IMG/VR virus record: IMGVR_UViG_3300047554_000460
Location: 1 to 22,858 of that record
Length of the DNA stretch: 22,858 nt
Source: a virus
Strand: one strand, 5' to 3'
Position numbers and translations under genes: made by a program. Below, piece by piece: positions 13,369-20,220 of the stretch. Each line of letters starts with the position of its first letter. Position 1 is the first letter of the stretch. The notes beneath the pieces are model-generated. The model ran no database searches. It worked only from the letters and a program-made list of their open reading frames with translations, and was not told where the DNA came from.

Positions 13369-13424
13369 AAGGCGGTTTTCAAACCTTACCTCTCATTAGC
13401 GAAGCACTAATAGAGAGGTTTTTT
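13369..13424 (+). ncRNA. Candidate short RNA with its own promoter and terminator
   Basis: The expected start, six to seven bases after the TATAAT at 13357-13362, and the terminator at 13388-13424 define a transcript of about 56 nt with no meaningful open frame. It could fold into a small 5' hairpin (TAAGG at 13368-13372 with CCTTA at 13384-13388, or GGTT with AACC inside it) and then the terminator hairpin. The 5' hairpin ends where the terminator stem begins (shared base 13388), so the two could compete as in an attenuator or a polymerase-modifying put-like RNA. No expression evidence exists here. It may simply be a terminator sitting beside a promoter. Confidence 0.4.
13388..13424 (+). terminator. 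Rho-independent terminator after the glycosylation cassette
   Basis: ACCTCTC (13388-13394) pairs with GAGAGGT (13413-13419), and ATTAG (13395-13399) with CTAAT (13407-13411), leaving one bulged A and a seven-base loop. Six T follow (13419-13424). It ends the cassette transcript. No clear promoter lies between it and the ATG at 13442, so the connector genes may rely on read-through. Confidence 0.9.
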
Positions 13425-13441
13425 AAAAACTAAAAATACTC

Positions 13442-14176
13442 ATGGCAACACTCGCAGATATACAAAACAAAATTTACGACTTAACTGGTACAGACTCTGT
13501 TAGTTATCCGAATGCCAAAATGTTGATTGATATTAATTTATGGAATCAGAAAATAGGAGGAATGATTCTCGATTCTCAAGATGAGTCTGATTTTGATGAC
13601 CCTAATCATGGAGATTATCCTGTTTTAACAGTTCCTTTGACTACTAATAGGGATTATTCGATTGCTGTTGCTGAAAAGATGTTAAAAATAAAAGATTTAA
13701 CTGTCTTTTATGATGGAGTTAATGGTTACAGAGCTACTCCAATTGATAGTTCAGAATTATCTGTAGGTGTAGCCCCTTCTTCTGCAACAGTTCAAAACAA
13801 CAACATTGATGCTAATTTTTCAAGAACAAGTCCTGAATATGATATGAAATACGGGGCTATCTGGCTTTACCCAAGGGCTACCAGCACAGATGTCTCAAAC
13901 AGCGGTTATATGATTGTAGAATGGTTTAGACAAATTAAAGAATTTACATCCTCAGATTTAACAACAGGCACTGCGGTTGCTGGATTTGATGATACTTTTC
14001 ACATGATGTTGGCTTATGGTCCTGCTTGGGAATATTGTCTAGCTAAACAGCTTCCTCAATTAAAAGGAGTTGCTGAAATGCTTGCTGATTATGAGGTAAG
14101 GTTAAATAGACAGTATGGTGCAAAGCAATTAGATAGAAAATATAAAATAGGAACTGATTATCAAAGCTATAAATAA
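13442..14176 (+). CDS. Probable head-tail connector / adaptor protein
   Basis: The 244-residue protein is the first structural gene after the cassette and before the tail genes, where P22-like phages encode the adaptor ring (gp4-like) below the portal. It starts MATLADIQNKIYDLTG, an N-terminal helix usual in these adaptors. It continues with a beta-rich middle (YPVLTVPLTTNRDYSI, KMLKIKDLTVFYDG) and ends with helices (FDDTFHMMLAYGPAWEYCLA, then GVAEMLADYEVRLNRQYG). That F-x-x-x-H...A-x-E-Y-x-x-A-x pattern is what I associate with connector proteins. The assignment rests on order and pattern and could instead be another neck protein. The next gene begins two bases after its stop. Confidence 0.6.
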   Translation: MATLADIQNKIYDLTGTDSVSYPNAKMLIDINLWNQKIGGMILDSQDESDFDDPNHGDYPVLTVPLTTNRDYSIAVAEKMLKIKDLTVFYDGVNGYRATPIDSSELSVGVAPSSATVQNNNIDANFSRTSPEYDMKYGAIWLYPRATSTDVSNSGYMIVEWFRQIKEFTSSDLTTGTAVAGFDDTFHMMLAYGPAWEYCLAKQLPQLKGVAEMLADYEVRLNRQYGAKQLDRKYKIGTDYQSYK

Positions 14177-14178
14177 TC

Positions 14179-14979
14179 ATGTCTACTTTTACTAATCAAT
14201 CAAAAACAAGTGTCCTAGGCAATGTTGAAGGACTTTATGATAGTTATTCTGAGAGTAATGCTGATGTGTTTTTAACAATTCCTACAAGTGGAACTGTAAC
14301 TCAAATAGGGCAATCATTTATTGGAAATGGAGGTCTTTTAACAAAAGCTAAATTCTACTTAAAGAAATCTGGTGCAACAACTGGGAACATTACCGCTTAC
14401 TTATATGCACATTCGGGAACTTATGGCACATCTAGTGTAGCTACAGGTTCAGCTCTTGCTACATCTACTACTGTGGATTCTTCTACATTAACTTCTACAG
14501 CAACTTTATATACTTTTACATTTGATGGTACTTACACTTTAGTAGATGGTACTAATTATGTTATCGCTATCGAATATACTGGTGGAGATTATTTTGCTGG
14601 GAGATTTATATCTGTTGGTTCTGACCAGACTTCATCTACTCATGCAGGTAACTCCACTAGTTATAATGGTTCTTGGACTGCTTTAGCTAGCACAGATTTG
14701 GCTTTTTATATTTATACAATAGGAGGAGTTCCTTTGGAATTTACTAATCAAAGTAAAAATTCAGCTAGTGCTACTAATCAATCAAAAAATTCAGCAAGTT
14801 ATACAAATGAATCAATTTCACTCAGTGGTACGGTTACTGCAAGTGCTGGGCAAGGAATGGGACTACTTTTAGCTTGGACTTATAGTGGTGGAGAAGTTTT
14901 AAGTGGGGGTTCTTCATATCCTGTTTTTACTAATCAAAGTAGGTCTTCTTCTACTTTTACTAATCAATCAAAAAACTAA
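14179..14979 (+). CDS. Virion appendage protein with jelly-roll-like domain and TNQSK repeats
   Basis: The 266-residue protein has one beta-rich domain at about residues 25-185 that reads like the carbohydrate-binding-type domains of extracellular and phage proteins. It contains QIGQSFIGNGGLLTKAKFYL, GNITAYLYAHSGTYGTS and LVDGTNYVIAIEYTGGDYFA. The domain is framed by repeats of the motif (F)TNQSKNS: near residue 4, between 188 and 212, and at the very end (FTNQSRSS, then FTNQSKN). The protein is rich in S, T and G, has no signal peptide and no enzyme motif. Such proteins usually decorate tails or capsids and bind host or environmental glycans. The function is inferred from fold pattern and position. 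Confidence 0.6.
   Translation: MSTFTNQSKTSVLGNVEGLYDSYSESNADVFLTIPTSGTVTQIGQSFIGNGGLLTKAKFYLKKSGATTGNITAYLYAHSGTYGTSSVATGSALATSTTVDSSTLTSTATLYTFTFDGTYTLVDGTNYVIAIEYTGGDYFAGRFISVGSDQTSSTHAGNSTSYNGSWTALASTDLAFYIYTIGGVPLEFTNQSKNSASATNQSKNSASYTNESISLSGTVTASAGQGMGLLLAWTYSGGEVLSGGSSYPVFTNQSRSSSTFTNQSKN
14188..14976 (+). repeat. TNQSK-coding repeat family
   Basis: Close copies of ttt-act-aat-caa-(tca or agt)-aaa occur at 14188-14205, 14740-14760, 14773-14790, 14926-14943 and 14959-14976, with a degenerate copy (TNESI) near 14803. The synonymous swap tca/agt between copies shows that the protein motif rather than the DNA is kept. One pair is part of a longer direct repeat including the following AATTCAGC. 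Confidence 0.75.
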
Positions 14980-14980
14980 T

Positions 14981-15802
14981 ATGGCAGACACAAGCGTTGC
15001 AATAACAGCTGGGACAGGAACAGCAATAGATACAAGAACCGAAGGAACTAATGGTAATCATAGACAAGTTGTCGTCTTGGGTGACCCTGCTACAAATGCA
15101 GGAGTAGCTCCTGTAGATGCTACAGCGGGATTAAAGGTAGATTTAGGGGCTGATAATGATGTAACAATTACTTCAGGAACTATTACCACGGTAACAGCGG
15201 TTACAGCTATTACAAATGCTTTACCAGCAGGTACGAACGCAATTGGTAAATTATCTGCAAACTCAGGGGTGGATATAGGAGATGTTGATGTTACTTCTCT
15301 TACAGGAGGGACTATTGCTCATGATAGTGCTGATTCAGGTAATCCTATTAAAATCGGAGCTAAAGCTTCGGCTACTCTCTCAGATGATACTATGGTTGCT
15401 AATGCAGACCGAACAGATGCAACAAGTGACTTAGATGGTTGTTTACTAATCCGCTCACAATTCCCTTTAGGAGATTTGATTTCAGAAGCAGTTTCAAACA
15501 CAGATGGGTCTTCAACTGCTTTTACTAACTTTGGAGCAACTGCTTCCACAAGAAGTTATATAACAGCAATTCATGCCTTTAGAACAGATGCAGGAACTAC
15601 GCCAATTTATGTAGATTTTAGAGACGGTACGGCAGGTTCTGTTCTTTATAGAATGGTTTTACCACCAAACGGAGGGGCAATATTACCAGCGGGGGCAACC
15701 CCATATTTCAGAACTACAGCAAACACCGCCTTGGCTTTTGATGTTTCTTCTGCAACCACTACGGTATATATTTCATTATCAGGATTTAAATCTAAAGTTT
15801 AA
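14981..15802 (+). CDS. Beta-rich virion structural protein
   Basis: The 273-residue product starts at the ATG at 14981 (MADTSVAITAGTG), one base after the previous stop. A longer in-frame version from 14903 would read a leucine-rich stretch out of the upstream gene and is rejected. The N-terminal part has GNHRQVVVLGDPATNAGVAP followed by AGLKVDLGADNDVTI. This is a pattern common in phage structural proteins that begin with R-Q-V-V-V-L/I-G-D-P. The C-terminal half is a beta sandwich (YITAIHAFRTDAGTTPIYVD, then LYRMVLPPNGGAILP). Composition is very rich in T, A, G and V, with no cysteine except one. It is probably a capsid decoration or tail appendage subunit. A more specific role cannot be read. 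Confidence 0.65.
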   Translation: MADTSVAITAGTGTAIDTRTEGTNGNHRQVVVLGDPATNAGVAPVDATAGLKVDLGADNDVTITSGTITTVTAVTAITNALPAGTNAIGKLSANSGVDIGDVDVTSLTGGTIAHDSADSGNPIKIGAKASATLSDDTMVANADRTDATSDLDGCLLIRSQFPLGDLISEAVSNTDGSSTAFTNFGATASTRSYITAIHAFRTDAGTTPIYVDFRDGTAGSVLYRMVLPPNGGAILPAGATPYFRTTANTALAFDVSSATTTVYISLSGFKSKV

Positions 15803-16350
15803 TGGCAGTCTTAAAAGATAATTCAGGAAATACTGCTGGGGCTTCAAAATTCGGAGGGGCTTCAGGAGTTCGTCGTTATACTGCTTCAAAGTTTGTTCCT
15901 GATGCAGATTGGACTGTCGAAAGTGTTGATATACGGATAAATGAAGATACAGGTTCTCCGCACTCAACTCAAGATGTAATAGTAAAAATTTTAGGAAACA
16001 TAGTTACTTTACCTGATGATTCTACAGTTTTGGGGACAGTTACAAAAACAGGGGCTTCAATTGGAGCGATTGGGTCTTTATTTACAGACTACAACCTAAC
16101 CTTATCGGCTTCTCTAACAAGTGGAGTAACTTATTGGCTTGCATTAGAAATTAGTACAACAGGAGATGATGCCAATTACTGGTCTTCAAGAGGAATCACG
16201 ACCGCTTCGCTTGGCAATGGAGCAAAATTTGATGAAGATGATAGTGGAATTTGGGTTGTAAATACTGATGATTTGTTTTACAAGATAAATGGTACGGCTA
16301 GCAGTAGTGGGATTAGCTCAAATAATTTAACACTCCTAGGAGTTTCTTAA
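15802..16350 (+). CDS. Small jelly-roll-like virion protein
   Basis: The 182-residue protein is mostly one beta-rich domain. The order RRYTASKFVPDADWTVESVD, STQDVIVKILG and LTSGVTYWLALEISTTGDDA resembles the domain of the gene at 14179. Both carry the strand pattern F-x-A-(x)n-K-x-Y/I-L followed by L-x-x-G-T/V-x-Y-x-x-A-I/L-E. The two may therefore be paralogous appendage subunits. Its start overlaps the previous stop by one base (TAATG), with no ribosome-binding site. No catalytic motif is visible. It probably forms an outer fibre or decoration domain that binds a surface sugar; this is inference. Confidence 0.6.
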   Translation: MAVLKDNSGNTAGASKFGGASGVRRYTASKFVPDADWTVESVDIRINEDTGSPHSTQDVIVKILGNIVTLPDDSTVLGTVTKTGASIGAIGSLFTDYNLTLSASLTSGVTYWLALEISTTGDDANYWSSRGITTASLGNGAKFDEDDSGIWVVNTDDLFYKINGTASSSGISSNNLTLLGVS

Positions 16351-16351
16351 T

Positions 16352-16864
16352 ATGAACGAACAAGAAAAACGACAATTAAACGAACTTCTTGAGTGGAAGA
16401 GACAAAAAGAAAGACAACAGATTTCTTTTCCTTTAGATATTGAAAGTCAAAAAATCTTAAGCAAGTATTTTCTTCCTATAAAGGGATATGGTTATTTATT
16501 AAATGCAACAGCTTCTAATGATTACGTTGTCGGTTTAGCTGAAACTGAGATTAATAATGCTAGTGTCCCTTTGACATTTGATATTTATCTTAAAAAACAT
16601 TATGTAGATACGGCGACTGATACTATTTATTCTGATAAACACGGTTTCGTAAATGACCAACAGGTGTATTTCTTAGCAAAAGGTTCACTTCCTTATGATT
16701 CTACTCAAGCTGTTTCAGTTGCTGGAGGTTTAGACACAGTAGTCCCTTTGTATGTAATTAGTAGCACAACAAATTCTTTCAAGGTTTCAACAACTATAGG
16801 AGGTTCAGCTGTAGATATTACTAGCACTGGTGTCGGTGACCAGTATGTAAGTGGTTTCCAATAA
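16352..16864 (+). CDS. Virion protein with coiled-coil N-terminus and beta domain
   Basis: The 170-residue protein begins with a charged helix (MNEQEKRQLNELLEWKRQKE, then RQQIS) that looks like a short coiled coil or anchoring helix. The rest is beta-rich: LDIESQKILSKYFLPIKGYG and then YSDKHGFVNDQQVYFLAKGS. The later part reads LDTVVPLYVISSTTNSFKVS followed by TTIGGSAVDITSTGVG. The segment H-G-F-x-N-x-Q-x-V-x-F ... P-L-Y-V-I-x-x-T-x-N-S-F-K-V-S-x-x-x-G-G is a recurrent small beta domain that I associate with phage structural proteins. It precedes the tail hub gene by only one base. A tail-attached appendage or small fibre is the likeliest role. No family name is claimed. Confidence 0.6.
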   Translation: MNEQEKRQLNELLEWKRQKERQQISFPLDIESQKILSKYFLPIKGYGYLLNATASNDYVVGLAETEINNASVPLTFDIYLKKHYVDTATDTIYSDKHGFVNDQQVYFLAKGSLPYDSTQAVSVAGGLDTVVPLYVISSTTNSFKVSTTIGGSAVDITSTGVGDQYVSGFQ

Positions 16865-16865
16865 A

Positions 16866-18671
16866 ATGATAAAAATTCCAAACGAAACAAAACAATTTAA
16901 ACAAACAAATGTCTCAGATAGACTAGGTAATATTTGGTCTTCGATGAATCTAGATTTAACTGAAAATATTGGAACTGTAAGAGTCTCTGGTAGAGGAATG
17001 ATTGTAGATAGTAATGCTGACTTGGCGAACCTTGAGACTCCTGTATCTTTTGCTTTTTATGATAATGGTTCTGCAGAAAGAATTTGGTGTATTGCTGGGG
17101 CTAGAATGTTTTATAACTCAGGAGACCCAGATGATTCTTTTACACAAGATGCTACTGCTAGTACACCAACAACTTTGACTGATGAATGTGATATGGAAGT
17201 CTTTAACAACGCTTTGTATGTTGTAGGTGATGGGAATCTCTATAAATACACAGGCTCTTGGTCAACTCCTGCAACTTCTCCAAATGGAGGTAATGCTAGT
17301 TGTTGTGTTTATGCTGGAAGATTCTATTTTTCACAATCTTCATCTCAGGTTGCTTCTTTTTCATCAGCAGATGATACAACGATTGCTGAACCGTCAGGAA
17401 CAACAAATACAACTTTATATACTTTAAACCTTGCTAACTTTGGGGCTGGTAGTAGTAGTGCAAACACAATCACTTCTATAAAGTCTTCTTCAAATAGAAT
17501 TTGGATTGCTACAATAGACGCTACTTCACAAGCAAAAAACGGAGGGAGATATGGAAAAATATTTGAATGGGATGGTGTTTCAACGCAAGCAAACGCTGTT
17601 TATCATTTGGCTTCTGCTGGAGCGATGGCTTTGATAATAAAAGATGATGTTCCTTATGCCGTTGATGCTATCGGAAGATTATTAAAATATGATGGGCAAG
17701 ATTTTGTTGAGGTTGCTAGGCTTCCTATTGGAAATACACGCTATTTGAGAAATCCTATGGGGGGAACAACAACCCAAAGATTTATTCATCCACGAGGAAT
17801 GGCTGTACGAAATGGGAAAATATTAATGTTTATAAATAATCAATTTGAAGATTCGACTAATTCTATTAAAGAAAATTTGCCATCTGGCGTTTGGGAATAT
17901 GATGAAAACATCGGTCTTTATCATAAATATTCTTTGTCTCTTTGGGATGAAACTGTTAGTTCAACTAGAACAGATTTTTCTCAGAATAGGATAGTAGAAG
18001 CTGGTGCTTTGTTTTATTACAGGACAATGGATGACACAGCATCAACTGATGGAGATTTGCTTATTGGAGCTTCTTATTTTACTAGTGCTACTGGGGAAGC
18101 TTACGGAATTTTCTGTAACAACTCACTTAGAGAAAATGTGTCTAAGATGGGTTACCTAGTTACTACAAAAATTGAAGCTGAATATATTACTGATTTGTGG
18201 CAAAGAACTTATTTAAAATACAAAAAACTTTTAGATTCTAGCGATAAGATTGTTATTAAATACAGGACTTCAGAAGTACAACCAATTGAAGGCACGATAA
18301 CTTGGACTTCTACAACTACGTTTACAAGCACTTTAGATTTAAGCACTATTGCAGTTGGAGATGAATTTGAAGGCACAGCTGGTACTGGAAGTGGGCAAAT
18401 TGAACACATAACAGCTATTTCAGAAAGTGCAGGTACATATACAGTAACTCTTGAAAATGCAGTGACTGGAGCAACAGGAACAGCTAAAGGAAGATTCCAG
18501 AAATGGATTAAACTTGGTACTATTCAAGACCAAACTACTCAATATAAAGCATTTAACTTTCCATTAAATGCTAATTCAACATGGATACAGCTTAAAGTTG
18601 TAATGTATTTTACTGGCAATGATGAATTAGAAGAAATTAGTTTATTGAAAGAACCTTACTTAAAATCTTAA
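16866..18671 (+). CDS. Beta-propeller tail hub / nozzle protein (P22 gp10 or T7 gp12 type)
   Basis: I start this 601-residue protein at 16866 (MIKIPNETKQF). An ATG at 16851 lies inside the previous gene and adds five residues. Repeated blade-like segments run through the first two thirds: ERIWCIAGARMFYN, ECDMEVFNNALYVVGDGNLY, KYTGSW, ASCCVYAGRFYFSQSSSQVA, NRIWIATIDATSQ, GGRYGKIFEWDG, VPYAVDAIGRLLKYDG and VRNGKILMFINNQF. These give the look of a beta-propeller, the fold of podovirus tail hub and nozzle proteins that close the connector. The last third is beta-rich with a threonine-rich insertion (ITWTSTTTFTSTLDLS). It ends with TAA inside the -35 of the promoter at 18668. Propeller blade counts and family need a structure prediction. 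Confidence 0.7.
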   Translation: MIKIPNETKQFKQTNVSDRLGNIWSSMNLDLTENIGTVRVSGRGMIVDSNADLANLETPVSFAFYDNGSAERIWCIAGARMFYNSGDPDDSFTQDATASTPTTLTDECDMEVFNNALYVVGDGNLYKYTGSWSTPATSPNGGNASCCVYAGRFYFSQSSSQVASFSSADDTTIAEPSGTTNTTLYTLNLANFGAGSSSANTITSIKSSSNRIWIATIDATSQAKNGGRYGKIFEWDGVSTQANAVYHLASAGAMALIIKDDVPYAVDAIGRLLKYDGQDFVEVARLPIGNTRYLRNPMGGTTTQRFIHPRGMAVRNGKILMFINNQFEDSTNSIKENLPSGVWEYDENIGLYHKYSLSLWDETVSSTRTDFSQNRIVEAGALFYYRTMDDTASTDGDLLIGASYFTSATGEAYGIFCNNSLRENVSKMGYLVTTKIEAEYITDLWQRTYLKYKKLLDSSDKIVIKYRTSEVQPIEGTITWTSTTTFTSTLDLSTIAVGDEFEGTAGTGSGQIEHITAISESAGTYTVTLENAVTGATGTAKGRFQKWIKLGTIQDQTTQYKAFNFPLNANSTWIQLKVVMYFTGNDELEEISLLKEPYLKS

Positions 18672-18696
18672 CTCTTATTTTTAACAAACATATAAT
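18668..18696 (+). promoter_or_regulatory. Repeated late promoter, copy 3 (ejection-protein operon, leaderless)
   Basis: TTAACT at 18668-18673, a 17-nt spacer and TATAAT at 18691-18696. Six bases separate the -10 box from the ATG at 18703, so the transcript would start at or near the start codon. The 12-nt block TCTTAACTCTTA (18666-18677) is the same as in copies 1 and 2. The TAA stop of the tail hub gene is inside the -35, as in copy 1 and copy 2. Confidence 0.78.
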
Positions 18697-18702
18697 AAAG
18701 CC

Positions 18703-20220
18703 ATGTCATTACTAACACCAGCACAAGAAGCAAACGCAAGAAGTGTACTTTCAAATGTACGAAGTGGGATAGATGCTATAAAAGCAAGTAACCCAATGCT
18801 TTCTTCTCAGCCAAATGTTTCTACAAATCCAAGTTTAAATAACACGGGTGTTACACCTACTGCTAGTACAAACGTGCAAAGCAATGCACCTGATTTTACA
18901 ATGCCAAAAAGAGATGTAGTACCTTCTTCCTCTTTAATAGGAGGTCTTTCACTGAGTGAAATTTTAGATACTAGAAAACAACTACAAAGACAAGTATTAG
19001 AGGCTAACAAGCCTACTCAAAATGAGTTAGACTTAACTGACCAATTGAATGCGACTAAAAAACTCTCAAGAGATGCACAAGTAGAATACCGAAGACAAGA
19101 AGAAAGATTACTTGGACAAGGTGGAGCAACAAGAGAACAAACAACTCCTTTCATCTCAGAAACAGCTAAATCATACCAAAGGTCTCTAGCAGATGTGGGA
19201 ACATCACAATCAGGACTTGCTGATTTACTTGAAGCTGAAATAAATAAACGAAAATCTAATGTTGATTATGCTACTGGTCTATTAAATGCAGATAAAGATA
19301 ACATCTCTATGTTACAAGATTTACAGAAATCAACACGACCAGATGTATTAAATACTCAAGTAAATGACCTAACAGGAGATGTTACTGCTTTCATACAAGA
19401 CCCAACAACTGGAACTATAACTTCACAGAATATTGGAAACGTAGGGGCTAAAAAGCAATATGTACAATCTGGTACTTATCAAGATTCAGCAGGAAATCAA
19501 GTATTTTGGGGTATGAATCCTAGTGGTCAAATTGAAACTAAAATGCTCGGTGGTGGAGGAAGTGGCGGTAATGGATTATCTGGTGGTTATACATCGAAAC
19601 AAATTACTGCTATTAGTAAAATAAACCAAGACGTTTCAAAGAACGCTACATACGCAAAGACTTCATCCATGAGAAATTATGGAGATAATGTATTAGCTTC
19701 TCTATCACTAGGAAATGGTATCGCTGATATTTCAGCTATTAACCAATTCCAAAAAGTAATTGATGAAGGGGCTGTGACTAGAGACCAAGATGTTAAATTG
19801 ATTTCATCTGCTCAATCTTTAGCAAACTCACTTAAAACTAAAATTAAAAAACTTGAAGCTGGAGACCAATTATCACCAGACCAAAGAACTCAAATGAGAA
19901 GTCTTGTAGAGAACTTATACGATGCTCAAGTCAAAGCTTTGCTAAAAGACCCTTATATTAGTGCAAAGAATAAAGAAGCTGATTTGAATGGAATAGACCC
20001 AGTAGATACTATTTTAGGGGAACTTTCAGCTTTTCAGACTACTCAACAGCCACAGCAAAATCTTGAAGGGCAAACGAAAGAATGGCAAGGCAAGACTTAC
20101 AAGGTAGTCAATGGAGTATGGACACCACAAGAGTCAGTAACTACACCATCTCCAAAATCTCCAATGAATACTGGTGGATTTAACAGTATCGGTATTAATT
20201 TAGGTTCACTTTTAAAATAA
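18703..20220 (+). CDS. Internal virion / ejection-type protein
   Basis: The 505-residue protein follows the tail hub and precedes another large protein of similar character, as do the internal (ejection) proteins of P22- and T7-like phages that line the DNA channel after infection. It is largely helical and polar: LLTPAQEANARSVLSNVRSG at the start, a Q- and E-rich helix with VEYRRQEERLLGQGG, and later ISKINQDVSKNATYAKTSSM and LVENLYDAQVKALLKDPYIS. A central G/S-rich linker (GGGGSGGNGLSGG) separates two halves. A WQGKTYKVVNGVW segment near the C-terminus is a small beta hairpin motif. There is no enzyme motif and no signal peptide. The role is inferred from position and composition. The start is leaderless from the promoter just upstream. 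Confidence 0.55.
   Translation: MSLLTPAQEANARSVLSNVRSGIDAIKASNPMLSSQPNVSTNPSLNNTGVTPTASTNVQSNAPDFTMPKRDVVPSSSLIGGLSLSEILDTRKQLQRQVLEANKPTQNELDLTDQLNATKKLSRDAQVEYRRQEERLLGQGGATREQTTPFISETAKSYQRSLADVGTSQSGLADLLEAEINKRKSNVDYATGLLNADKDNISMLQDLQKSTRPDVLNTQVNDLTGDVTAFIQDPTTGTITSQNIGNVGAKKQYVQSGTYQDSAGNQVFWGMNPSGQIETKMLGGGGSGGNGLSGGYTSKQITAISKINQDVSKNATYAKTSSMRNYGDNVLASLSLGNGIADISAINQFQKVIDEGAVTRDQDVKLISSAQSLANSLKTKIKKLEAGDQLSPDQRTQMRSLVENLYDAQVKALLKDPYISAKNKEADLNGIDPVDTILGELSAFQTTQQPQQNLEGQTKEWQGKTYKVVNGVWTPQESVTTPSPKSPMNTGGFNSIGINLGSLLK

Noticed and set aside
14188-14976. The TNQSK repeats as part of a diversity-generating retroelement
   Set aside because: No reverse transcriptase or template repeat is present in the window, and the variation between copies is synonymous instead of adenine-targeted.
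14903-14980. Longer start of the beta-rich protein at 14903
   Set aside because: The extra 26 residues are an out-of-frame reading of the TNQSK repeats and give an artificial leucine run. The ATG at 14981 follows the previous stop directly.
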